From: Ophiocordyceps camponoti-saundersi (nom. inval.)
Lineage: Eukaryota > Ascomycota > Sordariomycetes > Hypocreales > Ophiocordycipitaceae
Assembly (NCBI GenBank): GCA_003339415.1
Contig: PDHQ01000034.1
Coordinates: 1,354-65,353, forward strand
Reading direction: 5' to 3'
DNA length: 64,000 bases
Below are positions 29,677-40,555 of the stretch, in pieces; position 1 is the stretch's first letter; every line of letters begins with the position of its first letter. Both the position numbers and the translations under genes were made by a program. The notes under the pieces are model-generated. The model saw only the letters and a program-made list of their open reading frames with translations, had not been told where the DNA came from and did not search any database.

Positions 29677-31389
29677 AGAAGCTCTGCGGAAAAACACACG
29701 TGTATCAACAGCCGGGGTCTGTATGGATGCCGCGATGGGCTATCCACATGATAAAGATGTACATAGGTATGTAGAATGCCCCTGATCAAGGCATGGGCTT
29801 TCTGTAATGCCTACGCACCTACCAGAAGACTACCTAGATTGGTTGGGTAACCGGTGTCAAAAGATTGAAGGAACCGAGTGGGAAAATGTGTCTCTCCCCG
29901 AGATAGAGGAGGGTAAGGGTCCTTTTTCTTTTAAACCCATTCAAGTGTCCAACAGGCTTTCCAACCAAAAAGGTGCCGTGCCTAGCGAGCGATCTAGGTA
30001 ACTATCAGAGGTAAACATACTCATGCAGGTACATGTGCAAACACGTAGTAAGTTGATGCTAGGCAGCTAGACGACGCTGAGCGAAACGCAATATTTAGGA
30101 CGAATGCTTTTCACGGGCGACGTGGAGGACTGGAATCACGTGGTAGCAGTGCTGTCGTCACTCATGATCCGTGACGCTGATGATGACGGGAAGGAGCAGT
30201 GAGTTGTAGCCTTGTAGGTAAGAGTATCCGTAGGTACCTACCTAGGTAGGTAGGTAGGTAGGTACTGCAGCAGAAGCAAACGCCTAACTACAAGCAGTGA
30301 GAAGAACAGGCAACGGCTGCTTGGGTTCACGCATATGCCGGGTATCAGACTTCAGACTTGTCCAGAGGAGGGCAGAGAGGCATACTGCTAGGTTTTTGTG
30401 CGTGGTGCCGCCTTAGTATTGTCGGTCTATTGTCCGACACTGTGCGACTTGTCGAGGCATCGGGGCCCTGCAGCATGGCTCGTATGGGGGTCTCGGGATC
30501 CGTCTAGGAGCGTCTCGGGGCCTGATGGGCGGCGGACAGCGCCAGCGCGCGACGGTACTCCGTAGAGGGCTGCCAAAGGTGGGCTAGGAAGCCGCACTGT
30601 GTGTCATAGTCCGGGTCGCACCCCCCGTAGCAGCTACCTCCTACCCGCCCTCCTCCCGCCTGTGGCCCACCAGGGCCTCTTTGTCGCTAGTTTGGCAAGA
30701 GTGACAGGGTTGGCAAAACAAAGCCTCATCACCACTGCGAATCCTCCGTCTGCATTCTCTTCGTTGGTCTCTCACGACGCAATCGTACCGCGTCGAGCTG
30801 GTCGGCAGGCCGGAGACCTTCCCTCCTTGGTTCTCTTCTCCTTCATTTTCGGCGCCAGGCCGCATTCCGATTCTTCTCCCCTCTTCTCGCCCCCCCCCCT
30901 CTCTCCCCTTCGCGCCGACCCGATCTTCTTCGCCCTCTCCTTCTGCCCCATCTCGAAACATCTCGAGCGCGCTTCGGCCGTCGAGACCCGCGTCGACCAG
31001 CCGCTCGAGTATGTCCCGTCTTTTTTTTTTTTGGTCGTGAGATTTGCCGCGGACTCGACTGACATTGCTGACTGAACAGCCACGCTGTGTTTGGCCGAAT
31101 CCCTTATTCACGACCCCTCGCACAATCACAAGTTGCTTTTGCCAGCACCTTTTCGTTCATCGCAAGGTTCGTAGCCGCGTCTATCAGAATGGCTCGCCGA
31201 AGCAGCTGCCTTTGGCCACCTCGTCTTCATGTGTCAACCAAGTTTTCTTCTTCCACCTTCGCATCCCCCTCTTGTTCTTCTCCCCCCCCCTCTCTACCTC
31301 CCCCTCCTCATCTTCTTCTCGACCCTCTCGTCCCACCTCCCATCATACTCAATCTCTCTCGGTCACAATTTTTGCTTGCAGACATCACG
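29677..31389. promoter_or_regulatory. 1.7 kb intergenic/leader region before the ataxin-2-like gene
   Basis: No confident coding exon. Contains a TAGGTACCTACCTAGGTAGGTAGG cluster (about 30232-30263) with palindromic arms. The right 130 bases are strongly pyrimidine-rich and end in a good 3' splice site (TTTTTGCTTGCAG at about 31370-31382) nine bases before the next ATG, suggesting an intron in the 5' leader. I looked here for the missing Lsm domain of the downstream gene and did not find it. Confidence 0.5.
30232..30263. repeat. TAGGTA/TACCTA repeat cluster with palindromic arms
   Basis: GTACCTACC followed by TAGGTAGGTAGGTAGGTAC, so the two strands can pair as a short hairpin. It is the densest copy of a motif scattered through the intergenic DNA of this window. 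Confidence 0.75.
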
Positions 31390-34300
31390 ATGCTGATTCC
31401 GCTTGCTACTTCTCAGCCGGTTTCTGTGTCTGAAGAACCTCTTAACGTGGAAGAAAAAAGCTCTGGCGTGGATGTTGGGTCGCCGTGCCTGATCAAGGAA
31501 AGTCCAGAAGTGCGTCAACAGCCCGGAGACCTCTTCACGATGCCGGTGCCCAAGAAAGAGGGCATGCCTGGTGGCGCTGCTGCCAAAGTTGACACCCGGA
31601 CACAGAATGGTACGTCGTGTCAGACCATGCATGTGCTACAACTTGTGACTGACCCCAGGATTTGCAGGCAATCGGCAAGGTTTTCGTACCGACACATCCA
31701 TATCTAACAGCCGCTTCGGACACGAGCGAACCCTCAAGCCATGGGTTCCCGATTCTAACGATGGCGTCGACGGCAGTCTCGAGACGTCGTCCAATACTGG
31801 CCCCTGGGATCAATTTGCCGAAAACGAGAGGCTCTTTGGTCTGAAGACAGACTACGACGAAAATATCTACACAACGGCCATCGACAAGAGCCACCCTCAA
31901 TTTAGAGAGAGGTGCGCTGCCGCGGATAAGAAAGCTAGAGAAATTGAACGAAGCGCGCCGGCCACTTCTCATGTAGCCGAGGAGCGCGTCATGGACTATG
32001 CTGGTGGAAGCTCCGGAGGTGATAATGAGGAAGAAAAGTTGGCAGCCACTACGATTACCCGGAAAGTCTCGAGAGTACAGGCTAACAGCATGCTACAGGT
32101 ACAGCGGCGTGCGAAGGCAAGATTTTCCGCCCCTCTCTGCTGGTCGAGAGAACAAATATACGCCCCCGGCCAAACGGGCGCCGACCAGCCAGTCTACGGT
32201 GAAAGGCGCCCCTGTCGATCCGGCCATAATCTCTTCGCAAATTAGGGGACCGCCCAAGAGACAGCCAGTGGTACCAGATCATAGTCGTGCCCAGGCCTCT
32301 GATGTTGCCAAGAATGGCCTCTCGGCGAAGCCGGATGGTCAAAAACTTGCGCAGACGAAGGCCGTCGAGGCCACGGCTGCGGAGCCAAGGCCTGACCCGT
32401 CAGTCCGTGACTCCAAAACTCCCGAGGCGAAAGCCTCAGAAAAGGGGACGGAACAGTCTACCACTGCCTCAACGGGTCCTTCGTCCGCCAACGCATCCAG
32501 CCGCGATCAGAACTCGCAAGAGCCGGACAATGCCCCTAGCGCCACGTCGACTGTTGAGAGGGACGTCCTGCAGTCGTTCAAGTCGTTCGCCTCGCAGCAG
32601 AGAACCTACGCCGAGAAGGCCCGCACCAGCAAGGCACGAGCGGACAAGGAAGTCAAGCTGACCGAGTTAAAACTATTCGCAAACAACTTCAAGCTCTCCA
32701 CTCCGGTTCCTTCCGACTTGGTGTCAATCATAGCCAAGGATCCCGCCAAACAGAAAGAAATCCAGGCAAAGGCAATGAAGAATGCCGAGGAGATGGCAAG
32801 GACCAAAGCGGATATGGTCTCCCGCGAGAAGGCCCAGGCCGCCAAGGACACACAGCTCAAGGCCGCAGAACCGAACATGGCAGCAGCCAACGCTGCAGAT
32901 GGCCGCCCGGCTCGAGCGCCCGGTGCTGCACAAGCCTCCGGTTCTGCAGCCCCCAATAATAGGCACGCCGGATCTCGCCCTCAGTACTCTCAGACGCAGT
33001 ATCACCCACAGCCCTATAGAAATACCCGCGGTGGGCCGCAGCACGCTCCGCCTCAGCAGCAGTCGCAGCCGCCGCCGCAGCCGCAGCCGCCTCAACAACA
33101 GCCGCAGCAACAGCAGCAGCAGACGGGGAATCTGGCACAACGTCTGCGTCACATGGAGCAGCAGAGGTTTTCCCAGCCCCAGGTATCTACTCAGCACCAG
33201 GCCGGACAGGACGTGCGAGCCCCTCCTACCGGGCCTGCGAACAATGTGGACGCCGGCTTCAACCGGAGGCTCAGCGCGGCTCCCAGCCATATCGGGGCTA
33301 AGCTCAACCCGAATAGCCACGAGTTCCGACCCAGCTCTTTCACTGCGACTTTGAACACCAACGGACACCCGAGCGCCGGTTCCAGCCCCCGTACTTCGGC
33401 CAATCATGTGGCCGAGAGTCCCGCCCCCTCGGCCGCCTCGGCCGGACAGCTCATCCGGCGGAAGACCAAGGCGGTGGACGTAAGCAAGTGCAACATTCTT
33501 TCTCACATCGCGACGTTGACGCCGCCCGTGGGCCGAAACTGGGACGACAACGGCGGCCTCCGGCCTTCGTACGACACGATCCCGACGTGGCGGCAGCTGC
33601 AGGATGACGAAAAGGCGGACTCCACGATGCACCTGACCTACAAGGAGTACTTCGAACGGCAGCCCTTTGCCATTCAGCAGACTAACACACCGAACCCTCA
33701 GCACGTGATGCCTCATCTGGCTCATCAACACCAGTTACCTTTCCACCTCCAGCACGGTTCCCACAACATGGGCCCGCGTCAGTCTCCGCACATGCCCCCG
33801 ATGCAGATGCACACGCCTCAGCAGGGGCCGGTCCCTCACCCGCCGTTCGGGGCCGACGACCATCGCATGCTGCACTCCAACTCGGCCCAGTCCTTTGCCT
33901 CGCCACGGATGGGACAGCTGCCGGTGGCGTACCCGACGCAGGTGCCCTATAATCAGCCCGTCTTCATGGGTCCTCAGATGGGACAGTACCGGAGCTTTTC
34001 CAACAACCCGCATTACGTGCCTCCGCAGCAGGGACAGATGGGCGGACCGGTGATGATGCAGCCGCAGTTCATCCCTGGCCCTCAGGGCATGGTTGCAACG
34101 CCGCAGATGATGTACCATGGAGGACATACCCAGTTCATGCCGCCGTCAGGGCCACCGCAGCCGGTGCCTGGTGCAACGGGCTATCCAAGTCCCGGTCGCC
34201 CAGCGGCTCCGGTCATGGTGCATCAGGGTTCGCAACAGGGTCAGATGTACGGGATGAGCCCGAATGTGCAGTACAACCAGCCGACATATGGTCCCGTACA

Positions 34301-34403
34301 ACCCAATGGACCAAGTCAGTGATGAGCCCTCCCTGTTGGGTCGGGGCCGTGGCTGACCTGACCAGTGCCCAACGGGGGAGGGCAAGGAGGTCCGGTGTGG
34401 TAG
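31390..34403 (+). CDS. Ataxin-2/Pbp1-like protein with LsmAD domain, no visible Lsm domain
   Basis: Predicted 947 residues; introns 31610-31667, 32038-32098 and 34315-34365. The LsmAD domain is clear at about 115-195: WDQFAENERLFGLKTDYDEN, then IYTTAIDKSHPQFRERCAAA and EEEKYSGVRRQDFP after splicing. The preceding GFRTDTSISNSRFG and HERTLKPWVPDS segments are also family-typical. Downstream is a long disordered region, helical in the middle (about 365-440), then Gln/Pro/Met-rich. Ataxin-2/Pbp1 proteins bind mRNA and poly(A)-binding protein and scaffold stress granules. The first 73 residues do not resemble the expected Sm-like fold. The 3' end is ambiguous: without the last intron it stops at 34322; with it, at the TAG 34401-34403; a further 61 codons follow in the same frame, and a GTGTGG...CCAG intron (34395-34469) could reach them. 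Confidence 0.8.
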
Positions 34404-35766
34404 CAACTCGGGACAAGCTTGCAGCCGATGCCCCATTTCTGGTCACAACAATGGCTGAACCGGGGCCAGAGCCAAGACAACAAGAATTCGCAGTACCATG
34501 GCGGCCAAGTGGTCGAGAAGAGTCGCAGGGCTAAGCTGCGGCAACAAGGTAGAAGAGGACTTATGGCATGCGCTATAAAAAACGTGTAGATTTCCCGCGC
34601 TGGTTACCGTGCGTCGACGTCACAAAAATTTCTGGCTTTCCGTGTCGACTTGGGCTACAGGATGCGTCCACGGTTGAATCGGTGGAGGAGATGAATTCGG
34701 AAAACTGCGATATGGTTCATCGGTAAAGCGGCATGACTTTGATACCTACCTATCCACGCAGCAACTGCCCCCCACGCGCGGCGCCACGTTGCAGCCTGGA
34801 GCCATCCAGGGGCATGGGGCGAGGAGGGATGCAAGAGAGACAAGGGCCGGCGGAGGCTGTGGACCGGAGCGCCTCGACAAGGAAGCGTGGCCGTGTTCCC
34901 GCAAGAGGGAAATGCGTTGCAGGGAGTGCTGAGGCTGGTGTTTACTATGGGGAGCACAGATGGGAAGAGGTTGTCGAGGTCCGAGTCGGAAGAGGGTGTT
35001 GGAAGGGTGACGACAGCGATATCGAGAAAGCAAGCAGTATCATACTGGCAGCTGCCTAGTCGTAGACCGAAGCAAGAAGTCACATGGACAGAAGCAAGGC
35101 TACGTTACGGTTCGTCGGATGGCTCGATCCGTGGTGATTCGTCGAGGGAAGAGAGATGACGGTGCCTGGGCTAAGGACCTACCTGATGGGTCGAGGGCGA
35201 CGTGTGAGGTGGACGTGGATGATTGAGATGTGTCGTCGAACGAGGATGGCTAGATTGTCAGGGGAGGGGGCGGGGAGTTGGCCGAGGTGTTAGCAAGGGC
35301 TCGTCAGTCGATAAGCAGACAGTCGCTCTATAGTACCCATAGTAGGCTATATGTGAGAAGCAGAACTAGAAGACGTCTGTTTTAGAGTCAGGGGAGTCTG
35401 TAGGCTCTTCATTTCGCGGAAAGAAACTGTTTCGAGTTGACGAGGCTTCATTTCAATAGATTCCGGTGGAGGAAAGGACAAAAAGCAAGGTGAGGTACTG
35501 TAGCCGCCGGCAGGGAACTGCCTATTCCGACGAGGCGGATATGCAGGGCACTGGGCACAGAGTCTGGTCACAGAGTCCGGCCACAGAGACGAAACTCAGG
35601 CCGGCCACCAATCACACACCTTTGTGCGAACTATGTATGTACAAGGTGATGTTGACGGACCGGGGTGGCGAGACCGCGGCAGCGGAACCGAGGAAGGCCG
35701 GGGACGACGGGAGGCGGGGCCCGGGCGTCGTCACCAAAGAGATGCCGGGGTAAGCGAAGTGGTGGT

Positions 35767-35806
<40 letters not shown>

Positions 35807-36185
35807 CCTCCCTCACTCTCCTTCCCTCTCTTCTTTCCTCTGGAGCTGTTTGTTCCGTCGAGCAAACGTTGCATGGTGGGAGTCTGGCGCGGGTCCTTGC
35901 TGCTTTCGTTGTGTGTGTGTGCTTGTGTTGGTAGGTATCTTCCTATCTACACCTACCTGTGATGCCTGCCTTCTTACTGACTGTTGTTGATGGATGTGAT
36001 ATAAGAAGGGGTTTGAAGCTCTCTCATTCTCGCCTCTTCTTATACCTCCAACAAGCTCCGGACAAAGGCTTTCCTTCCGCCTTTATCTTCCTCCTCTGAA
36101 AGCCAAGAGATATTTGGTTGCCTTTGGCCATCTGGAATTTCAAACTCCTTCTTTCTCCCTGTTCAGACTTCCATTTTCCGGCAGT
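34404..36185. other. 1.8 kb intergenic region
   Basis: The first 185 bases may be coding tail or 3' UTR of the ataxin-2-like gene. Otherwise no supported gene. A (TC)16 tract lies at 35773-35804 and GGTAGG/CTACC fragments near 35930-35955. The last 150 bases are a pyrimidine-rich leader for the LPMO gene. Confidence 0.55.
35773..35804. repeat. (TC)16 dinucleotide microsatellite
   Basis: Perfect TC run, about 380 bp upstream of the LPMO start codon. Confidence 0.9.
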
Positions 36186-36881
36186 ATGAAAACATCAATC
36201 CTCGCCGCCGCTGCCGCCCTCGTGGGCTTCGTCTCCCTGGCGCAGGCACACATGGAGATGATGTATCCTCCGCCGCTGCGATCCGGCTACAATCCTTACA
36301 CTGAGGACCAGGACTGGGACATGATTTCGCCGCTTCAATCCGACGGGCAGGACTATCCTTGCAGGGGCTCTCTTCACCTTGTAGGCACGCCGCAGGGCAG
36401 AGTGGTGGCAGAATGGACGGCCGGCCAGGAGTACAATGTGACGATCACGGGCAACACGCCGCACAGCGGAGGCTCGTGCCAGGTGTCGCTATCGACGGAC
36501 CACGGCAACTCGTGGAGGGTCCTGCGGTCGTACATTGGAAGATGTCCCGTCATGGGCTCCTCGAGCTACGCTTTCATGCTGCCTTCGGACGCGCCTACCG
36601 GTCAGGTGTTGGTGGGCTGGTCGTGGTTCAACAACGTGGGAAACCGGGAGATGTACATGAACTGCGCCGTCATCAACATCAAGCCCGGCCAGGGCTCTTC
36701 ATCCTCTTACGGAGGCGCCGCGGGCGAGCCGTACGCCAAACGTCCTGCCATGTTCGCCGCCAACATCGGCAACGGCTGCGGTACTGAGGAGGGCTTCGAC
36801 GTCGAGTTCCCGCAGATGGGGCCGGATCCGGAATTCAACTCGCGCGGGACGCACCCGCCCGTCGGCAAGTGCGCTTACTGA
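36186..36881 (+). CDS. Secreted AA11-type lytic polysaccharide monooxygenase
   Basis: 231 residues, single exon. ATG at 36186 opens a signal peptide (MKTSILAAAAALVGFVSLAQA) cleaved before His22, giving the N-terminal histidine required for the copper histidine brace (mature start HMEMMYPPPLRS). The second copper histidine is likely in GNTPHSGGSCQVSL, and the axial tyrosine in GNREMYMNCAVINI. These features and the Cys pattern fit AA11 LPMOs, which oxidatively cleave chitin. The protein ends shortly after the catalytic domain (FNSRGTHPPVGKCAY) with no extra C-terminal module. An earlier in-frame ATG at 36114 would bury the signal peptide and is rejected. AA11 versus another LPMO family is by motif memory. 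Confidence 0.82.
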   Translation: MKTSILAAAAALVGFVSLAQAHMEMMYPPPLRSGYNPYTEDQDWDMISPLQSDGQDYPCRGSLHLVGTPQGRVVAEWTAGQEYNVTITGNTPHSGGSCQVSLSTDHGNSWRVLRSYIGRCPVMGSSSYAFMLPSDAPTGQVLVGWSWFNNVGNREMYMNCAVINIKPGQGSSSSYGGAAGEPYAKRPAMFAANIGNGCGTEEGFDVEFPQMGPDPEFNSRGTHPPVGKCAY

Positions 36882-38805
36882 AGGGGGAAATGCCACTTTT
36901 TGTGGTAGGTGGTGACGCGAGAGGTTCTGGGGAAAGGAAGACGATAGTTGTACCGGCACAGGTGGCCGCATTTCCTTGAGAGGGTTTCCTATTTCTCTTG
37001 TCTTCTTTTTCTTCTTCTTTTTCCTTCTTTTCTATGCTTCTCTTATCTTTGAACCCAAAAGCTCTATATAGTTTGTAAAGAGACTGCTTCTTGTTAATCT
37101 CTGCTTCCATGGTCGAGTTTCATCATTTGAACAAGGGTGGGTGGATTTCGGAGGTTTGTCGACGGTAAGCTACTCAGATAGGCCTCGTGCAGGAGAAATT
37201 GACAGCCAGCTTTGGACATTGATGTGCGACATTGTGGAAGCCATCTTCTCGCCTCTGCGGCGAGCCGAGTATAGAGAAGGGGGACTCTAGACGTGCTCGA
37301 CGAGTTTTGACTTGTCGTCGAGTTGCTGACGAAGCCGTGCCGAGACGGTGGCTGAAAAAGACTTGTACATACTGCTGAGTGGCGGTGCGCGGCTAGCGTT
37401 GCTCGTGAGGCAGTGCAGCAAGTCTACCTACCTAGGTACTTAGTATCCGTGTAGTCCGTATCCGGACCAACTGATACTGGTAGGTAGGTACGTACTAGGA
37501 AGGGGCCTGGCAATTGCCGCCAAGACGCGCGACCACGACGTCCACGTCCACGTCCACAAGGCAGCCCTTTTGTCTCCCGACTCGCCTATTAGCCTTTCTG
37601 GCAAAGCGCCCCCCCCCTCAGTCCCCCTCCTCTATTCCTCTATTATGCGTCACCGGGCGTGCATACGAATTGACGAAGCTGGAGTCATGCATGTATGTAT
37701 GTATATATGTATGTAGGTGTTTGTTGTCGTCTCTGCTCTAATAGGTAGGCACAGTTTCGTGGCGCCCACCTCCCGATTCCTACCTCTATTTACTGGGTAA
37801 AGGAGGTATCTGGTAGCAATGTTTATTACACACCCGCATTGCTTAAGACGAATCGAAAAAACATCTCACCGTTTTTCCTTTTCTGCCTTTTACATACATA
37901 CATATGTATGTACATACCTCTACCTACCTACATAGGAGGTGGTATACAGACGTACTACCTATGCTCCCAGTCAGTCAATACCTCACGTATCGTGATTTGT
38001 AGTATATACAAATGTGTGGTGAGCGCTCGCACGTGCGCCTCAGCCCGCCGCCGCCTTCTCGACAGACGTATTCACGGATCCGCACAGGGCAAAGACGGCA
38101 AGCCCTACAGTGAGCCTTACAGTGAGCTCTACAGTGGATGCTCGCCCCCAATTCAAGAGCACAGCGCTGGGCCACCTCACTACCTAGGTAATGAACTATG
38201 GTACGTACCTGGTCCCTGGTATCCAGATCGCCGGCGCCCCCACCTCCCTCGGCGGTACAGTGTGTAAATCACCGGCCGACGCTTCACCTCGCCTTCACCC
38301 TCATCAATCACTCGCCCTCATTTCGCACTCGGCATTCGACATCCTCTTCCTCTTCCTCTTCTTCCTCCTCCTTCTCCTCCTCCTCCTCCTCCTCCTCCTC
38401 TACCTCGTCCTCGTCCTCGTCATACTCTCTATCCTCTTCCTACTCATCCCTTGGAGCGATCGGTTTGTTTGTCCCCTTCCCCCCCCCCTCTTTCTCTTCT
38501 TCGCCGTTCCCCTTCTGTCGCTTCCCTTCATCTTTTCCGCTTTCTTCTGTTTTATTATTATTGTTGTTGTATTTTTCGTCTCCCTCTTTCATTCCTCCCT
38601 CGGCCCTACCAATCTTCCCTATTCCTTCTACACACTTGTCATCCTCCTGCGCGCCCCGAGCCCAAATCACATTCTCGTCACTCGCCACCCCTCCGACGCT
38701 TCCGATATCACGAGGCGACTTCGCACATACATACATACACCTAGTGGTCAGCCACTGCAAAGAGGAAGTCACTTCCAAAAATCACAAAAAAAAGGTCGGG
38801 CTCCT
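36882..38805. other. 1.9 kb intergenic region with simple repeats
   Basis: Contains TACCTACCTAGGTA (about 37424-37439), GGTAGGTAGGTAC (about 37480-37492), ATGTATGTATATATGTATG (about 37690-37710), CATACATACATATGTATGTACATAC (about 37893-37916), and a CTC trinucleotide tract (about 38366-38400). The segment 38280-38805 is probably the pyrimidine-rich 5' leader of the WW-domain gene. No supported coding exon. Confidence 0.55.
38366..38400. repeat. (CTC)n trinucleotide tract
   Basis: CTC/TCC repeat in the presumed 5' leader of the WW-domain gene. It yields Leu- or Ser-homopolymer frames that are not convincing protein. Confidence 0.8.
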
Positions 38806-40128
38806 ATGGCTGGGCCGACATCGCCGGGTGGCCAAGGTCCAACTTTCGCTCCCCCTCCGCTGCCGTTCGGCTGGATAGCGCAGTGGGACGGTGCTAGCAA
38901 AAAGTACTATTACGTCCAACTTGCCACTGGCATCTCCCAGTGGGAGGTGCCGACGCAGGCAGCGCAGACGGGCAACACCCCAGGGCAGCACCTTGACCAC
39001 CCCTACGGCACCCCACCCCAACCCGAACTCATCACCCATCCTGACGGCTCGCAGACGGTTAAGCACGCCGACGGAACTCTTGAACCCATCATGGCTGATT
39101 CCTCGAGGGGGGGCGATGGCCCCAACGGCGATCGCGGACTCGGTGTAAGTTGTTTCCGCTGCGTCTCGCTCTACCGTCCGCCCGCGCTGACCACAACCGG
39201 ACCAGTCCATGGCTATGAACGCTCTCCTCAGCGGCAAGTCCTCCAACCACGGCGGAGGCGGAGCCGGCGGCGGCAATGCACTCGGCTCCCTTGCGAGTCA
39301 ATTCCTCGGCGGCGGCGGCGGCGGTAGCGGCGGACACGGCGGAGGTGCCAGCGGTGGCAAAAGCTCTGCAGGGAAGCTGGTCGGACAGCTGGCCTCCAGC
39401 CTCCTCTCGCCATCCAACAAGCCCGACCAGCCCTCGAATTATCATGGCGGTCAGACGTCGGGTCATTCCTCCCAGAGTCAGGGTGGTCTTACAGGCGCCG
39501 TCTTTGGCGGTGTCGCCAACATGTTTGGTGGCAAGCAGTCGCACGGCAGCGGCGTAAGCCAAACGTCCCTCCCCTCCCCACCCTCTCCGTCTGAAATCGC
39601 CGACTGATCTCCGGCTTTGTACAGGGTCAGAACTACGGCTATTCCAACACGGGTACGGGTGGCGCCTACTCCGGTGATGCGCCGACCTACAACCCGCCGG
39701 GGACCGGTCAGTCCTCCGCGCCGTCAGCTTCGCATTCGAGTCATCACTCCCCGCAGAATCAAAATCACGGCCAGAGTCATCATCAATCCTACCAACCGCC
39801 TCCTCCGGGCGCTTCTCAGCACGGCCACTCTTTTGGCCAGTCGTTCGGTTCTCAACACGGGGGAAGCGGCGGATATTCGCACACTCCGCCGAGTTACGGC
39901 GGCCAGTCACCCGGCGGTCAACACGCTTCGTACGGTCAGTCCCATCAACCACACTCCGGTGGTTACGGCTCAAGTCACAGTGGTGGTGGCTACGGTCAGG
40001 GGTCATCTTCCGGCTACGGTTCAGCTGGTTATGGCCAAGCTCCCGCGGCCGGTTACGGCAACCACTCTTACCCCAACCAGCAATACGGCGGACACAATCA
40101 AGGATCCTATCCTGGTGGCCCGTATTGA
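38806..40128 (+). CDS. WW-domain protein with Gly/Ser/Gln/Tyr-rich low-complexity tail
   Basis: Predicted 396 residues in three exons; introns 39145-39205 and 39554-39624, both phase 0. One WW domain lies near the N-terminus (about 22-50): LPFGWIAQWDGASKKYYYVQ then LATGISQWEVP, with both signature tryptophans and the aromatic block. The middle has poly-Gly blocks and a hydrophobic segment GKLVGQLASSLLSP and GGVANMFGG. The C-terminal 170 residues are rich in G, S, Y, Q and H with repeated SGGYG/GSSSGYG units, prion-like in composition. The layout resembles budding-yeast Wwm1 (a WW protein linked to the metacaspase), but that link is inference. WW domains bind proline-rich peptides. Exon joins preserve frame throughout. 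Confidence 0.8.
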
Positions 40129-40555
40129 CCTGCTCAGCTTGAGTTGAACTCGGGGAAGCTATGTCGAGCTGCTGCGCCGCCACACGTGTGTGAGTCGAGT
40201 GCATCGACTTCGGACGCAGCCACCCGAAGCCGCGATGGGACTGACGAGTTTTGGTCGGAGCCCCATTCATACGTGCCATCGAGCATGCCCAAGGCGGTGC
40301 ATACGCGTTCGGCGGGGAGCCAAAAGAAAACGATGCCATTGGGAAAAAGGTGCATATAACCAATATGTTGAGAGTTGCAGAGTCGCTGTGATTCATGTAC
40401 ATAGAACAAGATGGTGATGCGTGGTTCCCTTTCCCTGTTGGATGACTGGCGGGAGAAGGCTGTGGCGGATCCCAAGGCTGTCAGGGGGGGCTTCGGAGGC
40501 ATGGAAGGGAGAGACTGATGTCAGACGATGCCGTAAGAACATCTGTTTATCTTAC
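40129..40555. other. Convergent 3' flanks, WW protein / PGA1
   Basis: 427 bp between two convergent stop codons. Small frames here have no domain character. Nothing else recognised. Confidence 0.5.

Noticed and set aside
30400..30620. GC-rich segment considered as a tRNA or other structured RNA
   Set aside because: No consistent acceptor stem, D-loop GG or GTTCRA T-loop could be laid out; I found no convincing tRNA or rRNA anywhere in the window.
30599..31707. Plus-strand frames as possible Lsm-encoding exons of the ataxin-2-like gene
   Set aside because: Their translations (Pro/Ser/Phe-rich) contain no Sm1/Sm2-like strand pattern.
36114..36185. Upstream in-frame ATG for the LPMO gene
   Set aside because: It would add 24 residues before a perfect signal peptide; the LPMO needs cleavage exactly before His22 counted from the later ATG.
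38191..39327. 378-codon frame that begins upstream of the WW gene
   Set aside because: The upstream half is a Leu-rich translation of pyrimidine tracts in the leader. The real start is the later ATG at 38806, and introns break the frame downstream.
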